Assembly: GCA_013398055.1 (NCBI GenBank)
Contig: VZRS01007376.1
Coordinates: forward strand, 591,365 to 655,364
Direction of reading: 5' to 3'
DNA from: Ifrita kowaldi
Taxonomy: Eukaryota; Chordata; Aves; Passeriformes; Cinclosomatidae
DNA length: 64,000 bases
This document shows positions 13,191 through 23,490 of this stretch, in pieces. Under the pieces are notes generated by a model. The model made no database searches. It saw nothing but the letters and a program-made list of their open reading frames with translations, and was not told the origin of the DNA. Numbering within the stretch: position 1 is the first letter of the stretch; each line of letters starts with the position of its first letter. The position numbers and the translations under genes are program-made.

Positions 13191-13884
13191 CCTCTGGAAT
13201 GTGAAAATGCTGATGTTCTGACTGATTGAAAACCAGGATTGCCAGAATCCAAAGTTGATAATGTTTTTTTTTGGATTGGGATATGACAAAACTCATACAA
13301 AAGTGAGACGGGGGTTGCTAAAAATTCCTATTATCTTCTGACAGAAGGCTCACTGTGTAATCACACTGAGGTTTTCTCACGGAGCATGTCCACATTTGAA
13401 ATTTTAGTCATTTTAACAACTGTTAGTTACCACATGCTAACTAGCAGAAGTGTGTGTGGGGGAGATGTTGTATATTTATTTGTTCCAGACTTGGAACATA
13501 TTAGAATGTAGGCTTCATTCCAGTTCACTGTCCTATGAATGAATGTGTTACCCAATTACAAATGAAAGATATCACAAGAAAAAAGAAGTAAGGATCCTTT
13601 CCCAGTATGTTCTTTTGATGAGGGAACCCAGAATATATTTGCCATATTGGGTCCAGTGGAAATCTATTCTTCAGCCTTTTAAAAGTGCCTGTGTCACACA
13701 GGAACAGAAAAAAAGTGCCTCTATAGGGTGGAAGAATAATGGAGACGTGACTTTTTATTTTACCCACACAAAAAAAGAAGGAAATTCTGAGATAAAGAAT
13801 AGGAAATGCATGGGAAAAGATTAGTGTAATTGGATGGATGTCCCTGAAAGAATTAGGATGAATGCAGGAGAAGTGCTGTTGGCC

Positions 13885-14022
13885 ATGTTATACATGTACA
13901 TACATATATGAATATATGTACAATTTTTTTTGTGTAATTCAGCCACTACATAGCATATTCAACAATATGTATGTTCAAGATATTTGTATTCATAGCAACA
14001 TATATACATTTTGAACATACAG
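13885..14022. repeat. Cluster of AT-rich inverted repeats
   Basis: Three self-complementary structures are visible. TACATGTA lies at 13891-13898. TACATATAT at 13901-13909 pairs with ATATATGTA at 13912-13920 around a 2-base loop. GTATGTTCAA at 13969-13978 pairs with TTGAACATAC at 14011-14020 around a 32-base loop. The cluster could be a decayed palindromic transposon, a cruciform-prone AT microsatellite or a matrix-attachment type sequence. The sequence alone does not decide among these. Confidence 0.6.
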
Positions 14023-15595
14023 GAACTGAATTTTGGCTTTATCATTTCTTTGACAGATTTTGGAAATGAGAAAGCTGAGATCAGACTTTTCTTAAAGTCA
14101 CTGACCATATAATCCAAGATAAATATCTGACAGGTTAAGAAAACTCAGAGCATCTGAAGAAGTTGAAGATGCAATCCCCACAGCTCATGCATATCTTTAT
14201 AGTCTCTACAAACTTCCTGGTATAAGTTCCTGGAAATAGAAAGATGTACAACATTAAAACAGTTTCACAGTCTCTGTCAGGATGTCTCCAGTGCTGGCAG
14301 AGCAAGCGAAAAAGGGGAGCTGGAGAATTACATGGTGTCTGTGATTCAAGGTAAAAACTACTGGTGTTGGAGGAATACCTTCAGAAGGAGCATCTCTGTG
14401 TGTGGGAAGAGATGCCAAAAGGAAAGGGAATGGAAATGTTCATGTTGCCTACATTTATTTCTAAATTAAAAACAAACCCCCAAAAACAACAAACAGAAGC
14501 TCTGCATGGGTTTAGTCAGATCCAGCAACTCCGATGCAATTTTGCAAGTAGTTTAATCAACACGCAGCCACTCCCAGGGAAATGGAATGAGAAAAAAAGT
14601 AATAAACACATGTCTGTATGAATCAGCTTTCTACATAGTCTGATCCACACTTGTTTTTAGGAAAAACTGTGAATGGAGATTGTTTCTTCTTAAAGAATGA
14701 GGCTGTGGATCTATTTCAAGCTGATGGCACGATATAAGGTATTTTAGAAACAAATAACTAGAATGAGTGCCCTATAATACTGATTGGGTTTGTGGCAAAT
14801 GTAATAAGGAATAAGATAAATAACTGAGTTTGTATATATATCCAGAGTTTTAAATTCTTTAGAAGGAAGCCATGGACACAAACCTGAAACACCTTAGTGA
14901 CAGTCAGACAGAAAACATGAATGTAAATAATCATTGAAAAATAGAAGTGAGATGAACACCAGCAACATCCTGAGCTGAGAGCAGCTTTGCTCACTAGTTC
15001 TCCCTCTTCAAAATAAAAAAATAAAAAATATTCAATTGCACAAGTGTAGGAACAGAAAAGCATGAGAAAATACGACCAGAGAAGAGAGAAAATAATGCAA
15101 ACTCTATGTCTTGGAAAATAAGTAGGTTTAGAAAATCCTAAAAAATGCTGAGAAGGTGACTAGAGGATAATTATGACTATTTGTTATTTCCCAGAACACA
15201 AGAACTGAGACAACTTGATGAAACGAGGAGGCAGCAGAATCAAAAGAAATTACTTTTACATGTGCTGCTCTATTAAATTTTACAACTTATTCCCAAGTGA
15301 TGTTGTAGAAGCCCAGGGTACAAACGGCTTCAAAAAGCAACTACACAGGAAGATCCCTAAAGTTAAGACCTTTTTTTTTCCTAAACAGTTATCTTTGGAC
15401 AGTTAATTTCCCTTATATAAATATACCTTTAACATTTATGAGTGTTAATATGCTAAACTGCACTACTTTTATCATCTGTGATCTCTCCTGTGTCTATATT
15501 TCATGCAGCAATTGCCCTTCCCCTTTGTCAAAATTTTCTTACAGAAGTTTAGCTTTCATCTGTATGCATGAGGATTAACTTAAGCCATCCTTTTA
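14023..15595. other. AT-rich unique sequence, no gene recognised
   Basis: Frames up to 101 codons (minus strand, 14758-15063) encode hydrophobic, Phe-rich peptides of the kind expected from AT-rich DNA. No exon, RNA gene or repeat family is recognised. Confidence 0.5.
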
Positions 15596-15599
15596 AAAA

Positions 15600-16080
15600 T
15601 GAACTTGTATCTAGCTTTAATTTGGCAGCGTGGGTGATTTTAGGCTGTCCAATTTTCAGAAGATGGAGGACATAAGTAGCACGTTTTCCAGTTCTTCTGA
15701 CACCAGTTAAGTGTTTGCAGGGTTAAGTTAGAAGCATCTGTGTAGGATAACAGCAATAAAAATGCTGATGTGTTTACTTTTTCAACAGCTCACGGACAGT
15801 TATGTGCTGGACACTTTTCCTTCTGCCTACATTAACACCTTAATGAAGCCCTGACAAACATTGCTCCTTCACTAAGTTTCCAGGCTGCTGCAGACACCAT
15901 CGGGCCAGATCAAATGAAGGGTTTAGCTGCCAGCAAGGCAGGAGTTTTAAAAGCTGCTCATGGCAGTGCACAGAGAGGTCACTGCTCCAGGAAAATGCTC
16001 TGAAACTCCTGCTCACTGTTAATAAAAGTATGAAGCTTGTGTTTGTCTGAACTCTAGTGCCACCTCTGCAGTTTAATATC
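15600..16080. promoter_or_regulatory. Candidate conserved non-coding element
   Basis: The block has even complexity, no simple repeat and no long frames. It has the look of developmental non-coding DNA: AACACCTTAATGAAG, AGCAATAAAAATGCTG, and a homeodomain-type TTAATT near 15618. I infer possible constraint from texture only; no alignment was possible. Confidence 0.25.
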
Positions 16081-19000
16081 CTTCCTTACTTCAAGACTCA
16101 GCCCCTCAGTTCCCTCCTAGAAGTAGGCACCTTCACAGTTTCATGACAAACATTTGTCTGAGAAATGTGAGATTTCTGTTCAGTGCTTTTCCAACCTTGC
16201 CAAAGCCAGTTCTCCTCCTTATTCTGGGAAAGGGACATGGGCACCACTCTATAAGCTAATGTCAACTCACCAACATTCCCCCTGTGGAAAGTGTTCCACT
16301 GCGAAGAGAGGAATGCAAGATTTGCACATTAAGGGACAGAGTCAAATAGCACCATCAAAGCCACACATCACTTTCTCATTTCTGGGCACTGCACTTGAGT
16401 AGTGACATTGGAGACTAATGGGTGGGTGGTTTGTTAGCTGGAGCTGCTCTGCCCTCCTGGTCAGCATTACTGCCAACCAACTTAAGTTATCTTTTGTTTT
16501 TATTCATATCCGCTATGAGCAGCTAGTCTCACACCGAGGTGAACTCCACAGTGTGCTGAAATCATGTGTTTCATCTGGAAAACTCCCTCATGCACGTGCC
16601 TATTCCTCCAGCTATAAATATCCCAAAGCAAAATCTCCGAAATGGCACCCTCCTCTGGCTCAGCCTCACCCACAGCCAAACACACTTATCTGGCAGTCAC
16701 AGCAGCTCCAACAGAGCTGAAAACTGCAGGAAACTTCATAGCAAAACAAATAGGACTGTGACGAATATCTGCAAAACTCTGGAGATCCCAATTCCTGTCA
16801 CTCGACTGCAGCATATCAAATGCCAAGGACCAGCAGCTACACGGTGGTGCCCAGCCTGCACGCCTTCCCTCAGCCAGGTGGGAGCCATGCACGTTGCCCT
16901 GGTCTTGCCTCCATCACAGCAATGAAAGCTGCCCCCAGACAGGACTGAAAATTTCATTTACATCGTGTATGTTCTCTGGAGGTAATCCCCTGCACATGGA
17001 TGCTTCCAGCAGGCAGGTGATTTTCACAGAGGGTGCCACGAAGCAACAGAGTGCACGTGGGATTTGTCTTTGTCTGCTGTAAAAAGGTAAAGCACATTGC
17101 AATTCAGAAATGTGTACATATACACATCAGTGTTTCCCAGTTCTGAGTTCACTTATTGTGTCACCCTCTAGAGGAGATGGAAGGCTCAAAGTCCCCTTGA
17201 AGTTCCAACAAGTTCTTCTTCTGTGCAATGATTGAGGGCCAAAAGAAGCAAGTACACATGGCAAGGCATATGAAGCAAGACTATGGCAAACCTCATGACA
17301 CACCTCTTGTTCTTGTCCATATAAATACTTTTATGCATTTGGAAAAACCTTCATCCAAAGGAAGTTTCCAGAAACCTCAAGTTTTGCCTTCCATTGTAGC
17401 CTCAAGAAGATGGTAGTCACCTGGAAATGGAGCTTCTCCAGAACATACCGAGACCTTTTTTCAAGTAGGAGCACAGCTTGTTAAGCACATTGTGGTTTGA
17501 CTTCAGGATAGATCAGGAATACACTTTTTTCCCATATTTACATGGGATTGCTGATCACACATGTTAGCACCAGTACACCTGCAGCACTGAGAAGCACTGA
17601 CAGATGGGGATGGCTTATAGTCATACTCACCTGCCCCCAGTTCCAAAACTTGGAAAAGGAAGCTCCAGGTCTGGCCCAGCAGACCTGATGTACCCTGATG
17701 CAGCCGTTCCTGATGTACCCGTGTGCTTTTTGCAGCACCTGAAAGCAGGAGCAAGAAGAGGTTTGCAGGAAAGTGGCCAAAGCAGAACTTGCTTCTCCTC
17801 CTGCAGCTCCCACTCCAGTTCCTGTGCCTGGCAAAAGGTGTAAAGCATGCTCTGTACTCCCTTGTGAGATGGTGTGACCAGGGAGCTGCCTGACATTGGC
17901 TCTACGGAAGGATCTTTTTCAGCAACGCCCCAAACATGTTGAGTTCCCTGTCAAGCTAAGGAGTGACTGCTTTGTCTATACCAACTGTTTTTATTTTGAA
18001 CTTCTACTTTTGGAAATGTCAAGGAAAATTAACACTAACCAGGAGCCCAGCTTGGCTACTGACAGTAGTATTTCCAAAACCTGGGAACTCCACACAGACT
18101 AAGCTGACCACCCACTAGATCAGGGCTGAGGCAGAGAGGCTTGACATTGTGGGAAAGCTGAATAGAGCTGCTTTTTCTTGTGGCTTCATTCTGCAGCTGG
18201 GAAGAAGGCTTCTGGTCTTCAAGAGCTGTCAGCTGAGAATTATTCACTAATAGCAGAATTTCCTCCAAAGGAAAACAAACAGAAGACATTTCAAGTGGCT
18301 TCAGCAATGCACGACATAAAAAAAGTGAGAAAAATCTACAGACATTTCTCACCACCCTCATGCTTACAGCATTCCAATTCCTTCTTAACTTTTAATTTGT
18401 TGAAAGAAAAACATTGTTTCAAGATAATGAAATTTATGGTCTAGCGAAAAAGAAGGAGCCAGCCATGCAACCTCCTGACACTTCCTAACCAAAATCCTTG
18501 CAAGTTATATGGGGACATATGCTTCTTTCCTTTTCTTAAATCGTTCAAATTTTTTTATGTTTCTGCCATATTCTAATTCCAAGCATTTCACCATATCAAA
18601 ACCCCCAAGCTTTTGCCAGTAACACTATCTGGCTGGAGTCAACTTTGACACCACTATAAAACGATGCTCCTATGTAGAACCCTTTTTGCCTAGAGCTTTT
18701 CAAATTTGAGGAATTCGCTGAGCCTGGGCAAAGGTTTTCAAACTGAAAGATGCTAAATTTAGGCACAACTTGATAGTCATGGATGACCTGGAGAGCTGAA
18801 GTGGCACTTTCTGCATTTCCTCCTGTGAACAGCAGCTGAGTAGCATGAAGGCACAGAGCAGTGAGGAGCACCTCTCTCTCTCTCCGGTGAAATATCTCAC
18901 ATAAGTAGAAGAGGTCAATTTAATAACCTAGATTGCCCTTAACTATTAAGTCAGATTAAAATGTCAAGCCCCTCCAATGCTGGAATTTAGGGCACTTGGT

Positions 19001-19135
19001 ATTCCTCGCCTGGCCTTTTTCAAAGACGGGGGTCATCTGCACATCCTGGGCCCCGTCCAGGTTCACACTCCCAGCGCCTCAGTGTGGAGATGTTCAGTTT
19101 TGGTGTTGTCCCCCCGTTTAATTGCAAAAGAAGCA
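16081..19135. other. Unique non-coding sequence, many short shadow frames
   Basis: The 16.1-18.4 kb part is slightly GC-richer, so many frames of 60-119 codons are open on both strands at once, notably 16418-16957 and 17503-17896. Because they overlap in opposite orientations and lack recognisable domains, none is supported as coding. No RNA gene or repeat family is recognised. Confidence 0.5.
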
Positions 19136-19139
19136 AAAT

Positions 19140-20450
19140 GAAATGAGCTTTTTTTTATTCTTTCCATTTGGCCTAATAAGATCTCCATATTTTTAAATTA
19201 CCATCTCTTTGCATGTGTTCTCTGTAGAGCTGCCAGTCAACGTCAAATGAGGTGTATAAATCAAAACTCTGGTTATGTTCTGATAGCATTATATAGACTG
19301 GCAGAAAAACACAGGTGAACGAGTGTCACATCTACATGAGATTTTTTTCTCCCTTTTTGAATTGAGACATCTGTCTAATCTCAGTACTTCCCAGTAAATG
19401 AATATAGGCACCTCAGAAGCTTATCTAAGCTTGATGTTAAAGAAAAACATTTCTATGGGCACATTTGTACCTGTCAGCACTTACTGTAGAGATCTCTCTC
19501 TATATATATTAACATGAGTGACATCAGAATAATTAAAATTATTGTTAATGTTAACACCGCTTTAGCACCCATTTTACCCTATTTTGAAAGGGAGACTTTC
19601 CATGAACCCAAATGCAAGTGGGTATTGGATCATTTTTCAAAAACTTTGTGGAAACCAGGAAAGGACAAAGTCAAAGAGAAGGAAAGTCAGCAATGCACGT
19701 CGCAGGGGATTATGGATGTATACATCCATCTATACACTGGACTGATAAGCCTTCTCCGAGCTGTTTTTGCAAGGCAGTCATTTAATGCTGAACAAAAGTA
19801 CAGCTGAGACTTTCTTTTCCCCACATCTAGCCACATCCACACTTGAGTGAAATGCCTTACATGTAAACCAAGCCCACTCAAAGACACCTCAACCTTGACA
19901 TTTTGTTTTCTTTTGCAAAACTCTGTTTCTTTACAGCACCACTTGCCTGACATGCTCCCATGTGAAGCAGAGTTATCAGAATAATAATTAACAGGCTCTC
20001 ATTAATTTAGGATCAAACAATACCCCCTAATGAAGCAGGGACCGACCAATGTGATCCCTTAAAGTGAGGCGTATGCTTTCCTTACACCTCGTGGCATCTA
20101 ATCTGCTGTAACCATTAGGCACCGAGCTGACCGTAAAGGCCCGTGTAACATTGAGTCAAGGACAGTTAATGGATGCCGGAGCACAAACAAGAGTGCTCCA
20201 AGCATGTCAGTCAAGACTAACCTGAGGCAAAAACATCAAAATGCAGGTTGGAGTTTTGACATTCCTGCAGGCTCTGTACGCCTCGCCAGTGAATTTTTAA
20301 AGTCAATATCCCCCTCCTGCTCGCGAACACTTTCTATCTGATGAGTAGCAGTAATGTGGATCTGATTGAACTTTGACTAAAGTATTACTTAAAAGGCAGC
20401 TTTGAATGTGTATGCGTGTGTGTGTGTTGTTTTTTTTTTTTTAATAAATG
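19140..20450. promoter_or_regulatory. Candidate conserved non-coding region
   Basis: Repeat-poor sequence carries many AT-rich factor-like words, including CATTAATTTAGG near 20000 and TTGACTAAAGTATTAC near 20370, together with retained CpGs in otherwise CpG-poor DNA (for example CTGTACGCCTCGCC near 20275 and CTCGCGAAC near 20320). Such CpG retention in unmethylated or constrained DNA is consistent with an enhancer, but this is inference. The block runs directly into the duplicated palindromic element at 20452. A TG-repeat and T tract occupies 20407-20442. Confidence 0.3.
20407..20442. repeat. (TG)n followed by T tract
   Basis: A short imperfect TG dinucleotide repeat runs into about 13 consecutive T. 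It lies ten bases upstream of the palindromic element and is a likely polymorphic microsatellite. Confidence 0.85.
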
Positions 20451-20451
20451 T

Positions 20452-20503
20452 CTGTGATAACAATAAAGACAGTTTACACAGATTATCACAGGCTGTGTCT
20501 TTA
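20452..20503. promoter_or_regulatory. Palindromic GATA-SOX-like element, copy A
   Basis: CTGTGATAA at 20452-20460 is the exact reverse complement of TTATCACAG at 20483-20491. A second inverted pair, TAAAGACA (20464-20471) and TGTCTTTA (20496-20503), is interleaved with it. The left half contains GATAA (GATA-factor core) fused to AACAATA (SOX-like core). The right half contains GTTTAC (forkhead-like) and AGATTATC. The 39 bases 20453-20491 match 21911-21949 at 32 of 39 positions. The identity and symmetry are seen directly; factor names are inference from core motifs. The alternative is a relic of an ancient palindromic transposon. Confidence 0.6.
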
Positions 20504-21770
20504 GACTTCAAGGTTATATGATTAGGAAATTAGAAAAGAGATGAGATTAGAAAAACCACAGAACATTTTGAAAAAGAAAGCTTTTTACAAATTATCTGTG
20601 TACTGAATTTGCACAGAATCTGATAGATAAATCTTCTCATATTTGGAAATGGATAAATGCTACAATGTAAATAGAAGGAACTGGCTTGGGAGCACACGTC
20701 TGGCAAAAGTTCAGAAAGCATATTAAGTATTCTAATTTGTTTAAAGCTTACTTATAAAAAAATGCATATTGTGATATAAAATGTAATGATTTCTGCATGG
20801 AAATGTAATGAGCAATAATAATTGCTCTGGATGAGCATATTACACAGTGTTAGAAAGTGCAGTCTCTTTGCTTTCAGATTTCACATTAAACCTTTATTTT
20901 TCCTTTCCCCTTTACACAGTAGAGTGAAATCGTTAAGGCAAATGGACACAAAATTTAAGCCAAGATCATTCCTAGTATTGGGCACTACACAGGAGCACAT
21001 AGGGTGCCATAAAATTGGGGTGGTGGCAGCAATAAACACACTTCCTATTACTGGAAAAGAAGGTTTGCTTTCAAGGGGAAATTGTATTAGTTGAGGTGGT
21101 ACATTATTATTTAGAAGTCCTGACCAAAATTTCCAAGCAAGCTATAAAACTTGATTAATTTAGGAAGCCAACATTTTCATGCATTCTTTGAAGAGTTTCT
21201 GATACTGTGCTTATGGTGAACATTTTGATGGGGGTCATTTTGCTATTAGAGCACATCAGTGGGTGAGCCATTTGATGTGTTTTTCATTTGTCTTGTGACC
21301 TTTCACTTGGCACTGTCCTGTTGTTCCTTTGGTTGTAACTTTTTTAACCTTATAATCTTTTCCTGGACTTGAGATCATGTGTATTCCAGGGTTAGAGCAG
21401 TACAAATATTTTGCATTAACTGCACACACCTTGGGCATATTTTTTTCCTTTGGCTCTTGGCTTCATGTAGCATTGCTATGTGCTATTAAACTGTTGTATT
21501 TCAACCCGGAGATGCCTGCATTCATCAGTGGAGAAACTCTTACCTCAAAAGTGTAGGGCTTGTTAAGAGCTCAGATTTCTCTGGGTCTTTTGGGAATGCA
21601 CTGTGTTATACAAATAAATGAGTAATAAATCTCCAAATATTTTCTTTTTCCTACATTAAAAAAAAAAAAAAAGAAAAGAAGGAAAGTCTTTAGCTAAACC
21701 CTTATGTACTGTAATTTCTTCTCTGTGAAGAACATTTGTTTGACACTGATTCTTTTTTCTTTTAATGTTT
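20504..21770. other. AT-rich spacer between the two palindromic elements
   Basis: No gene is recognised; frames reach only 90 codons. It contains AT-rich unique DNA and a 15-A run at 21658-21672. No further copy of the palindromic element is visible in it. Confidence 0.5.
21658..21672. repeat. Poly(A) tract of 15 A
   Basis: An uninterrupted A run is followed by purine-rich AAGAAAAGAAGGAAAG. No retrocopy body precedes it. Confidence 0.85.
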
Positions 21771-21859
21771 TATTTCAGCCTGTTTACACACAACTTTAAT
21801 CAGATCCCTGTCCCAGAGCAAAATGCACATTTTTCACTTTCTTTTTTTAAAAAGGGACT

Positions 21860-21949
21860 CTGTGATAACAACAAAGACATTTTTGTTTTGACAAAAATGT
21901 TTTAACATTTTGCGATAACAATAAAGAGCACTTTAACAGATTATCACAG
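21860..21949. promoter_or_regulatory. Palindromic GATA-SOX-like element, copies B1 and B2 with internal hairpin
   Basis: B1, a left half-element at 21860-21879, matches 20452-20471 at 19 of 20 bases; its one difference turns AACAATA into AACAACA, creating AACAAAG-type SOX/TCF-like overlap. A perfect hairpin follows: ACATTTTTGT (21877-21886), loop TTTG, ACAAAAATGT (21891-21900). B2 at 21911-21949 is a full 39-base element matching copy A at 32 of 39 positions, with AGATTATCACAG as its right half. At 21779-21797 a looser match to the right half (TGTTTACACA, then TAATCAGATC) is also seen. The repetition is observed; enhancer function is inference. Confidence 0.6.
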
Positions 21950-22935
21950 CCCATTAGGTTTCCACTGAAGTCAGTGTTCAAATACCTCTTTTTCCTGACC
22001 AAAGACCTGTAGTGCAATGAAGAAATAGAAATCAAATTTTCAAATCCCAACAGCAGTTTTCTATAACATCATGTTTTTCTCTCTTGCATGTGACTTAGCA
22101 TAGTCTAATGATCTCATGATAATGTCATGGCAACTCTGTGGAGCAGAGACCATATTAAGATGTCATTCTGATGGCAAAATGATGGCAATTCAAGCCTGCA
22201 GAGACTTTATGACAAGCGATGGCAAAACAAACTCAATACAAGTCTATACAGAGCACATTATCGTGTCAAGAGAATAGTATAATCTAATAGATCTTTTCTG
22301 CCTCTAACTTCTGTGAAAGCAGTGTTGATACCTGCCTAGGAGAAGAGAAGTGTAGCATCCAGGCAGCAGCGAAATGAAATCGGTATCTGGTCTTACCGCC
22401 TCTCCCAAGTATTGTTTATGAGCCGCAACACTGCCTGAGCATATTAAACTGCACTAAGCCTTTTTATCTTAGATTTGTTCACAATGAATATCTTTGTCTT
22501 TCATCACCTAATTAAAAAAGAAAAGAAAGCACCAGAAAAATGCAATGACTGCAAAGTGTGCAGTAGGGAAACACAACCCTGGCCTTGAGCCTGTTTTGCC
22601 AATGCTCTGGGGTAACGCCAGTCTCCAAGATGCCAGCTGGTCCAGCAAGGAGCCTCCAAGCCCCAGGGGTGGGTAGGAGGTCGGGGCATCCTTCTTGGCT
22701 CCATTCATGATGCCAAGGAAGGGCAGCATCCTCCCATGGTCCTGTTTCACAGACACCTGGATGATGCAAGGGGACTGGGATGGCAGCGGTCCTCGCATGA
22801 GCAGGCCCCCAGACTGTGACAAGGGGACAGTGGCACCTGGGAGCATTGGGGACCCGACTACACAGCTCTGCTATGGCCAGCTTGAATCCCTGTCGTATGA
22901 TCCAGTTCAACACAAGACTCAGCCATATGGGTCAC
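21950..22935. other. Unique non-coding sequence
   Basis: The part 22360-22500 retains CpGs within AT-balanced DNA and may be constrained. The part 22504-22913 is GC-richer, so minus-strand frames of 66-133 codons are open in three registers at once. They are mutually exclusive and unrecognisable, and I call none of them coding. Confidence 0.45.
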
Positions 22936-23490
22936 TATGATCTGATTAAATTAAGGATGCTAGAGAAGCCTTAAACCTGAATTTCCTATTTTAATTTGAA
23001 TGTTACTTTTTCATGCTTAGTTAATAGTCATAATCATGTAGAGTGTGCTAGTCCATTACCACTATGTTAATGGCCAGCTAATACTCAGAAGCCCTTGGCA
23101 TTGCCTTGGGGCTTGAATTCCCAGATGGTCATTAACTACCTAATAAAAGACCACCACATCATCCATAATTACTTAACATCTTGTACTTGAAAACATATTA
23201 AACAAAGTGAGCTTTTAAATATTTAGAACTAAATTACATTAAATAAATGTTATACTTGGTAAATAAATTCAGAGGTAGGGATGTACTATATGGAATTAAA
23301 ATCTTGCTGCTGCTTCCTCACAACTCAATTGGTTCAGCACGCGAAATGAAAACATTCAGCCCATTTGCAGAGGGGCATTGTGATTAATTTTCTAGCTAAT
23401 GCTGCTCTTTGATACCGAGGGATGTGAGACAGCAAGGCGTTGCTTTTGCATTTCTTTTCATATTAGGTACGTTAATTAAAGTTATAAGGA
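22936..23490. promoter_or_regulatory. Candidate conserved non-coding element with homeodomain-type sites
   Basis: The block is dense in TAAT cores: GATTAAATTAAGG near 22942, GTTAATGGCC near 23066, CATTAACTACC near 23130, GATTAATTTTC near 23382 and TTAATTAA at 23472-23479. It lacks repeats and long frames. Clustered homeodomain cores are common in AT-rich DNA, so this is only a candidate. Confidence 0.3.
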
